Below, piece by piece: positions 58,479 to 64,000 of a stretch of 64,000 bases of DNA (position 1 is its first letter; every line of letters begins with the position of its first letter). The DNA lies in the NCBI GenBank assembly GCA_023382655.1, contig JAHDWK010000023.1, positions 1 through 64,000 of the forward strand, written 5' to 3'. The DNA is from Anaerolineae bacterium. GTDB taxonomy: Bacteria; Chloroflexota; Anaerolineae; Promineifilales; Promineifilaceae. The position numbers were made by a program, and so were the translations under genes. Under the pieces are notes generated by a model. It ran no database searches and was not told where the DNA came from. It was given only the letters and a program-made list of their open reading frames with translations.

Positions 58479-59491
58479 GATAGCGCTCCTGTACCGCCAA
58501 GCTTCTGCAAACGGCGGCGAATAGCTGAGTCAATGATGACCGCAGCCAGAATCAGTAAACCCTGGGCAGCGAGCTGCCAGAAGGGAGAGATGCGTACCAT
58601 GATCAGGGCGTTTTGGATGGTGCCTAAGAGAAAGGCCCCCAGGATGACGCCCATGACGCTGCCGCTGCCGCCAAAAATGTTGACGCCGCCGACAACGGAC
58701 GCGGCCACCGTTTGCAGTTCAAACCCCAGGGCTGTATTTGTCTGCGCGGACTCAAAGCGAGAAGCCCAAAGCACAGCAGCCAGACCCGCCAGTAAACCCG
58801 AGATAACGTAGACCATAAAAATCGTGCGCTGCACCGGAATGCCGGCCACGTTGGCCGCCTCAGGATTGCTGCCGACGGCATAAATGTGGCGGCCGGGACG
58901 GGTATAGTTGAGAAAAAAGTAGACAACCAAGGCCACCACAACGGCAAAGAGAATAATGTTGGGTATTCCCAGAGGCGCTGCTTTGGCCAACGCCCGGTAA
59001 CCGGCCGGCATTTGAAAAGAGTTGATCCAGGTGCCGCCGCTGTAAAGAAACACCATGCCGCGATAGATGCTCAAAGTGCCCAGGGTGGCAATAATGGGCG
59101 GTACTTTGCCGGCGGTGATGATGAGGCCGTTAAAGCTGCCCAAAATAGCGCCCAGCATCATGCCCAACAGAATGGCCAGCGGCGGCGATACGCCGGGAAA
59201 GGCCACCACCGTAAAAGAGACCATCATGGCCACCAGGCCAATCATGGCGCTGACAGACAGGTCAATGCCGCGTGTAATGATGACCACGGTCTGGCCCAAA
59301 GCGACAATAGACAAAATCGAAATATTGAGCAGGATGTTGCGGAAGTTTTCTGTGGTGAAGAAGGCCGGCGTTTTCAAAGAGGTGACAACGATAAGCAACA
59401 CAATAAAAATGAGGATGCTCAGCTCACGGAACCTGACCAGTGTCAGGAACAGCGTGTGTGACTTTTGTTCGTGGGAGGCAGTTGCGTTCAC
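58475..59491 (-). CDS. Rhamnose ABC transporter, permease 1
   Basis: About 338 residues from GTG 59491 (VNATASHEQ), with GAGGTGA seven bases upstream. The open frame extends into the ATPase gene but is not used. It is an RbsC-type permease: I-I-T-R-G-I-D-L-S-V-S-A-M and V-V-G-G-V-N-I-F-G-G-S-G-S are present. It lies 13 bp after the ATPase gene. Confidence 0.9.
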   Translation of the reverse strand: MNATASHEQKSHTLFLTLVRFRELSILIFIVLLIVVTSLKTPAFFTTENFRNILLNISILSIVALGQTVVIITRGIDLSVSAMIGLVAMMVSFTVVAFPGVSPPLAILLGMMLGAILGSFNGLIITAGKVPPIIATLGTLSIYRGMVFLYSGGTWINSFQMPAGYRALAKAAPLGIPNIILFAVVVALVVYFFLNYTRPGRHIYAVGSNPEAANVAGIPVQRTIFMVYVISGLLAGLAAVLWASRFESAQTNTALGFELQTVAASVVGGVNIFGGSGSVMGVILGAFLLGTIQNALIMVRISPFWQLAAQGLLILAAVIIDSAIRRRLQKLGGTGALS

Positions 59492-59504
59492 AGTCAATTC
59501 ACCT

Positions 59505-61007
59505 CTAGTTTGGCAAAACGGCCGTTGCCGACGCCATGATTTTTTCCTGCGTTGCTTCGGCCCGCTTATACTCGCCCGTGATGTGGCCCTCACGCATCAC
59601 CAGGATGCGGTCGCTCATACCCAATATCTCCGGCAGTTCAGACGAGATCATCAGGATGGCCACACCCTGATTGGCCAGGTCGCTCATGAGTTGGTGAACG
59701 GCCGCTTTGGTGCCCACGTCAATCCCTCTCGTCGGTTCGTCCAGGATGAGAATACGCGGATTGGTCTCCAGCCACTTGGCCAGCACCACTTTTTGCTGGT
59801 TGCCGCCGGAGAGTTCCCTGGCTTTTTGGCCAATGCCGGCGCTTTTTACTTCCAGCTTGCGGGCGGCGGCGACCGCTACTTGCCGGGCCGCGCGCTCGCG
59901 CAGCCAACCACCGGTCCTGGTAAAACGCGACAGGATAGGCAGCGTGATGTTGGCCGCAATGTTCATGGGTAATACCAACCCGTGATGCTGCCGGTCTTCG
60001 GGGACAAAAGCCAGGCCAAGCTTCATAGCCTGCCGCGGATTCTGAATGGTCACTTCCCGCCCTTCAATGGCAATGTCGCCGGCGCTAACCGGCTGGATGC
60101 CAAAAAGAGCGCGGGCGACGTCGGTGCGTCCGGCCCCGATCAATCCGGCTACGCCCAGAATTTCGCCGGCGCGCAGGGCAAAACTGACGTTTTCAAACCT
60201 GCCAGCAGCCGTCAACCCTTTTACTTCCAACATCGTCTTGCCCATGGGCGCAGCCTGTTTGGGGAATAGTTCATTGACCTCCCGCCCCACCATCATCTGG
60301 ATGAGTTCTCCGGTTTTCACGCCGGCCATTTCCCGCGTGCCCACATAATTGCCGTCACGCAAAATCGTCACCCGGTCAGCCACGGCAAACAGCTCTTCCA
60401 GGCGATGGGAGATGAAGATGACGGCCGTGCCTGCCTGGCGCAACTGGCGGATAATGCGAAACAGTTCTTCCACCTCCGTCAGAGTAAGCGAAGACGTCGG
60501 CTCGTCCATGATGAGAAGCTGCGCGTTGAGCGAAAGGGCGCGGGCAATTTCCACCGTCTGCTGTTGAGCCACGCTGAGATTGCGGGCTTTGGTGCGCGGA
60601 TCTAAATGCACACCCAACTGTTGCAGCAGCTCGCGCGCCTCACGGTACATTGCCCGCCAATTGATGCGCCCCCCACTCACCGGCTGGCGTCCGGCCAGAA
60701 TGTTCTCGGCAATGTCCAGGTCAGGGAAGAGGCTGGGTTCTTGATAGATGGCGCCAATGCCCATCTGTTGGGCATCTCGTGGCCCATTGAAGCGCACCAA
60801 CTCACCCCGAAAATAAATTCCGCCGCTGTCGGGCTGGTACACGCCGGTCATGGTCTTGATCAGCGTGGATTTGCCGGCCCCATTTTCTCCCAGCAGCGCG
60901 TGAACTTCTCCAGGAAACACTGCGATACTTACATTGTTGAGGGCGCGAACACCGCCAAATGATTTGGAGACGTCCTGCATCTGGATAACCGGTGGTTTTT
61001 CCTCCAT
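59505..61007 (-). CDS. Rhamnose ABC transporter, two-domain ATPase
   Basis: A 500-residue CUT2 (RbsA-like) ATPase with two cassettes. The first has Walker A GENGAGKS (40-47) and L-S-V-A-Q-Q-Q. The second has L-S-G-G-N-Q-Q-K and L-D-E-P-T-R-G. The second Walker A is degenerate, as usual in this family. It is the first gene of the minus-strand operon and starts next to the divergent regulator. Confidence 0.92.
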   Translation of the reverse strand: MEEKPPVIQMQDVSKSFGGVRALNNVSIAVFPGEVHALLGENGAGKSTLIKTMTGVYQPDSGGIYFRGELVRFNGPRDAQQMGIGAIYQEPSLFPDLDIAENILAGRQPVSGGRINWRAMYREARELLQQLGVHLDPRTKARNLSVAQQQTVEIARALSLNAQLLIMDEPTSSLTLTEVEELFRIIRQLRQAGTAVIFISHRLEELFAVADRVTILRDGNYVGTREMAGVKTGELIQMMVGREVNELFPKQAAPMGKTMLEVKGLTAAGRFENVSFALRAGEILGVAGLIGAGRTDVARALFGIQPVSAGDIAIEGREVTIQNPRQAMKLGLAFVPEDRQHHGLVLPMNIAANITLPILSRFTRTGGWLRERAARQVAVAAARKLEVKSAGIGQKARELSGGNQQKVVLAKWLETNPRILILDEPTRGIDVGTKAAVHQLMSDLANQGVAILMISSELPEILGMSDRILVMREGHITGEYKRAEATQEKIMASATAVLPN

Positions 61008-61057
61008 GTGGTTTGTGCCTGTCGGAAACTGATGAAATTTGTAGAAGTTTGATGATT

Positions 61058-61096
61058 ATTGACAAAACGATAACACGGCTGTTAAGATGTGTCAAT
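61058..61096. promoter_or_regulatory. Face-to-face overlapping promoters for the rhamnose operon and its regulator
   Basis: ATTGACA (61058-61064) and TGTCAAT (61090-61096) are inverted. Plus strand: TTGACA-N18-TAAGAT (regulator). Minus strand: TTGACA-N17-TATCGT (operon). The -10 of each lies between the two -35 boxes, so both transcripts compete. GAAACTGATG and GAAGTTTGATG direct repeats at about 61025-61055 may be regulator half-sites. Confidence 0.6.
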
Positions 61097-61196
61097 AGAA
61101 ACAGGGGTTTTCGCTAAAAATTGGCAATTGTATTGTTGAATATTTTTATTTTGGGAAAATCCATGAAAGCATGGCCGCAATGGAGAAAATCGCCCA

Positions 61197-62897
61197 ATGG
61201 AAGGATTAATCACCTTTGAACGTCGTCAAAATATCCTGCGTCTCCTGGCCGAACAACCGGGCTTGCGGGTTGGCGATATGGCCGAAATGTTCCAGGTCTC
61301 TGAAGGTACCATTCGCAACGACCTCAATGTACTAGAATCTGAAGGACAGCTCCGCCGCGTAAGGGGTGGGGCCGTGTTAAGCCGCGCGGCTGATGTAACC
61401 CAAAGTGCAAACGGAAACGTGCCCCCGGTGACTCATGCGGAAATCAAGCAGCGGATTGCCCGTTGGGCGGCCGAAACAATCGAAGATGGGGATACGATAT
61501 TTTTAGATGCCAGTTCGACCGTGCGTTTCATGATTCCTTATTTGAAAGACCACAACCGCCTGACGATTGTGACCAATGGCCTGGACACGGCCAGGGCAGT
61601 GGCACAGGAAACACACCACCCGGTCATTCTGGTAGGAGGCATAGTGAATCGCAGTGGCCGGGCCACGACGAGTCTACTGGGAGTGGAGATGCTCAAAACC
61701 CTGCATATTCGCACTGCCTACGTTTCTTGTGTCGGGTTTGATGTCAGCGCCGGGCTGACAGAGCGGCTGATAGAAGAAGCGCAGTTGAAGGAAGCGGTCG
61801 TGTCCACCATATCGCGTATCGTGGCTCTGGTTGGATCCAACAAAATCGGCACCGTGAGTACGTCACCCTTTGCCCCGGCTGAGCGCATCACACACTTTTT
61901 TACGGACAACGATGTGCCCCCAGAGTTTATTGAGCAAATGCGGCAGGCAACAATCAATTTGACTGTTTGTGGTGAGAACACGGTACGCTCGTTTACGGTT
62001 GATGCCGCAAAACCGCAATTTACTATTGGTTTTGCCAATCAAAGTGAAACGCTGCCTTTTGCGGTAGATGTGCGGCGCAGCCTGGAACGGGCAGCCGCAG
62101 ACGTGGGCAGCATCGATCTCGTTGTGGCCGATAATCAATTGAGCGGCGAGGAGGCGTTGCGGATTGCCGACCGCCTGGTTAAGCGGAATATCGATCTGGC
62201 CATTGAGTATCAGATTGACTACAAGGCCGGCAACCTGATCATGAATAAATTCCGGCAGGCAGGTATTCCGGTGGTTGCGGTGGATATTCCCATGATTGGG
62301 GCCACATTTTTCGGCGTGGATAATTACCGAGCCGGACACATGGCGGGGGAAGCATTGGGAGAGTGGATCAAGGGGATGTGGCACGGCCGTATTGATCATC
62401 TCCTCATTTTGGAAGAACCCAGAGCCGGCTCTCTGCCTGAAGCCCGGATTCAGGGCCAATTGGAAGGCTTGCAAGAAGTTGTCGGGCCATTGCCTGCGGC
62501 GAAAATCCATTACATAGATTGTGGCAACACCAGCATCATCAGCCAAAAAGGCGTGTCCCAACTCTTGAGTACAATGCTTGATAGTCACCACATTGCCATT
62601 ATCTCCTTCAATGATGAAGCGGCTCTCGGCGCCCTTCAGGCAGCGCGCAATGCGGATCGGGAGCCGGATGTTGTTATTGTCGGGCAGGGGGCAGACCGGT
62701 TAATCAGGGGAGAGATCCGGAATCCACAGTCGCACCTGATCGGCTCAACAGCCTACATGCCCGAAAGATATGGGGAAAAGCTAATGGAGCTGGCTCTAAA
62801 AATTCTGCACGGGGAGCCGGCGCCGCCGGCCGTTTATATGAACCACGTTTTTATCAACGCGGATAACATTGATCGGTACTATCCCGCGGAGGATTAA
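61197..62897 (+). CDS. DeoR-type regulator fused to a LacI-like sugar-binding domain
   Basis: A 566-residue three-part regulator. A DeoR helix-turn-helix (about 1-60; V-S-E-G-T-I-R-N-D-L) and DeoR-C sugar-phosphate sensor (about 78-245; D-A-S-S-T and T-N-G-L-D) are followed by a periplasmic-binding-type 1 domain (about 270-560) as in LacI or RbsB. The operon next door suggests rhamnose control. Two possible ligand sites (a phosphosugar in the middle, a free sugar at the end) are unusual in one protein. Confidence 0.85.
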   Translation: MEGLITFERRQNILRLLAEQPGLRVGDMAEMFQVSEGTIRNDLNVLESEGQLRRVRGGAVLSRAADVTQSANGNVPPVTHAEIKQRIARWAAETIEDGDTIFLDASSTVRFMIPYLKDHNRLTIVTNGLDTARAVAQETHHPVILVGGIVNRSGRATTSLLGVEMLKTLHIRTAYVSCVGFDVSAGLTERLIEEAQLKEAVVSTISRIVALVGSNKIGTVSTSPFAPAERITHFFTDNDVPPEFIEQMRQATINLTVCGENTVRSFTVDAAKPQFTIGFANQSETLPFAVDVRRSLERAAADVGSIDLVVADNQLSGEEALRIADRLVKRNIDLAIEYQIDYKAGNLIMNKFRQAGIPVVAVDIPMIGATFFGVDNYRAGHMAGEALGEWIKGMWHGRIDHLLILEEPRAGSLPEARIQGQLEGLQEVVGPLPAAKIHYIDCGNTSIISQKGVSQLLSTMLDSHHIAIISFNDEAALGALQAARNADREPDVVIVGQGADRLIRGEIRNPQSHLIGSTAYMPERYGEKLMELALKILHGEPAPPAVYMNHVFINADNIDRYYPAED

Positions 62898-63030
62898 GTA
62901 AGTCCACCGATGATTAATCGAGACCAACCACGGCCTGCGGCGCGTAAGGCTCTTCGCGATAGATCAGGTTTTAATGAATTTTACTTTTCTAAAAATACGG
63001 CCTTCTGCAGTCAGCAAATTTTTGAACTGA

Positions 63031-63050
63031 TCTCTCCATTTAGAGATCAG
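63031..63050. terminator. Short GATCTCT...AGAGATC hairpin
   Basis: CTGATCTCT-CCATTT-AGAGATCAG overlaps the stop of the LLM gene. The preceding gap (62898-63030) shows no gene. Confidence 0.5.
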
Positions 63051-63927
63051 CTACTGCGGGGATGATTTCTTTGGCAAAGGTTTCGAGCGGTGTAATTTTG
63101 TAAACATCCGGCATATTGAATATCGCGTGTGTGAATCCCATCTCAGAGAGTTCCTTGATACGGCTTATGATGCTGTCTACAGTATCATTTCCGGAAAGAT
63201 GCACGGTGCCGAGACATGTTTTCTCGATTGTGTCGTAATCACGTCCCATAGACTCGCAATGTTCTTTAAGTGTGTCGAGCGCTTTTTGCATATTTGCTGT
63301 ACCTACCCAATCACCGATATTGCAGGCATCCGCGTATTGAGCAACCATCCTCAGGGTCTTCGTCGGGCCGGTACCGCCAATCATGATACGTGGATGTGGG
63401 GTTGAGAGCGGGCGGGGATTATTGGTTATTGCCGGCGCAGAAAAATGCTTGCCCGCAAAGGATGCCTCATCACTATCCCAGAGCGCCTGCGCCAGTTGCA
63501 AATTGTCCTCCAGTTGCTCGAAGCGCTCTGCTGTTGAGGGGTAGGGGATACCATAGCCTTTTGCTTCTTCTTCATACCATGCCGCGCCGATACCGAGATA
63601 AGCCCGACCACCGGAAAGAATATCCAGTGTGTTGACCATCTTCATTAAAACGGAGGGATGGCGGTAAATAACGCCCGTTACCAGTACGCCGAGATAGGCT
63701 TTTTCAGTTAATCCGGCAAAATATCCGAGCGTAGTATAGCTTTCCATCATCGGGTCGGTATAAGTTTCCCCGAACATCCCCTTGATTTGATAGTAATGAT
63801 CCATTACCCAGAGGCTATAAAAACCTGATTCTTCCGCTGTGGTGACGATTTCTTTCAGTTTGGGACGGATAACGGCCGTACCGCCGGGATACTTGAAGGA
63901 CGGAATTTGTAATCCAATGTGCATCAT
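63040..63927 (-). CDS. LLM-class F420-dependent oxidoreductase
   Basis: A 295-residue luciferase-like TIM-barrel protein. S-L-W-V-M-D-H-Y-Y near 38, G-R-A-Y-L-G-I-G-A-A-W near 105 and H-P-R-I-M-I-G-G-T-G-P near 175 are typical of the F420-dependent LLM group. The reaction is unknown. Its first ATG lies a few bases after AGGAGA, and a second ATG follows directly. It precedes the C-terminal end of an SDR gene on the same strand. Confidence 0.85.
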   Translation of the reverse strand: MMHIGLQIPSFKYPGGTAVIRPKLKEIVTTAEESGFYSLWVMDHYYQIKGMFGETYTDPMMESYTTLGYFAGLTEKAYLGVLVTGVIYRHPSVLMKMVNTLDILSGGRAYLGIGAAWYEEEAKGYGIPYPSTAERFEQLEDNLQLAQALWDSDEASFAGKHFSAPAITNNPRPLSTPHPRIMIGGTGPTKTLRMVAQYADACNIGDWVGTANMQKALDTLKEHCESMGRDYDTIEKTCLGTVHLSGNDTVDSIISRIKELSEMGFTHAIFNMPDVYKITPLETFAKEIIPAVADL

Positions 63928-63971
63928 TAATCTCCTATTCGATTTCGTTCATCGCTGGCATGTTCCAGCCA

Positions 63972-64000
63972 CTACACTGTTTGGCCGCCGTCAACCACCA
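63972..64000 (-). CDS. Short-chain dehydrogenase, C-terminal fragment
   Basis: Only the last eight codons are inside the window: V-V-D-G-G-Q-T-V then TAG. This is the standard C-terminus of SDR enzymes (V-D-G-G-x). The rest lies beyond the right edge. Confidence 0.6.

Larger units (their letters stand above)
169..63879. repeat. Dispersed 8-bp palindrome ACGGCCGT (about 125 copies)
   Basis: Exact ACGGCCGT was counted by eye at about 125 places, for example 169, 307, 38119 and 63872. It averages about one per 510 bp, in coding and non-coding DNA. Because it is its own reverse complement it reads the same on both strands. In genes it is translated as T-A-V, as (N/D/H/Y)-G-R, or as R-P depending on frame, which gives the proteins of this window their frequent TAV, NGR and DGR triplets. 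It is absent from 490-2784 and sparse across the sugar-transport genes. Confidence 0.95.

Overview
The window is about 64 kb of bacterial chromosome, GC-rich apart from one AT-rich gene. It most likely comes from a filamentous-type Chloroflexota (Anaerolineae / Ardenticatenia-like). That is an inference from gene content: an L-rhamnose operon with a fused aldolase/dehydrogenase (RhaEW type), an FMN-riboswitch-controlled riboflavin ABC importer, an F420-type LLM oxidoreductase, a very large kelch/Ig surface protein ending in a YLPIV-like tail, and many lipoproteins with Thr/Pro linkers. No rRNA, tRNA, CRISPR array, IS transposase or prophage was seen.

Layout. 1-209: 3' end of an alpha-2-macroglobulin-like gene. 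490-3519: AT-rich NACHT-NTPase gene (probable defence gene) and a DUF2442/DUF4160 pair. 3709-18165: housekeeping and hypothetical genes, including a GspE-like/GAF/SpoIIE fusion, a Yip1 protein, lipoproteins, a globin, YihY, a PLP trans-sulfuration enzyme, an MDR dehydrogenase, GNAT, dipeptidase and NadE. 18197-25507: hicBA, a divergent isoleucyl-tRNA synthetase, small genes, a GxxExxY gene framed by inverted repeats, and an AlaX editing gene behind a T-box leader. 25666-34182: surface and secreted proteins, a response regulator, UspA, a Gre factor and an SGNH hydrolase. 34271-37945: P450 and a divergent TetR gene with a clear operator, DUF2877, RidA and a 59-residue membrane protein. 38111-41080: promoter, FMN riboswitch, terminator and a riboflavin ABC transporter. 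41193-48471: DUF4349, a HAAS/PadR pair, PspC, GNAT, MFS and a UvrD/PcrA helicase. 48550-62897: a GH43-like hydrolase and a roughly 11.5-kb minus-strand L-rhamnose uptake and catabolism operon. A divergent DeoR-type regulator, fused to a sugar-binding domain, controls it through face-to-face promoters. 63040-64000: LLM oxidoreductase and the 3' end of an SDR gene.

The most striking signal is not a gene. The 8-bp palindrome ACGGCCGT occurs about 125 times (hand count) on no particular strand, in genes and between them, where one or two would be expected. It is comparable to the HIP1 octamer of cyanobacteria and is completely absent from the NACHT gene. Superimposed on it are families of short tandem and palindromic repeats. 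They fill many intergenic gaps, sit inside two RNA regulatory elements (the FMN riboswitch and the T-box), and have entered protein-coding genes in frame (ileS twice, DUF2877 twice, a hypothetical gene). In one case the insertion splits an ACGGCCGT site with an apparent 4-bp target duplication.
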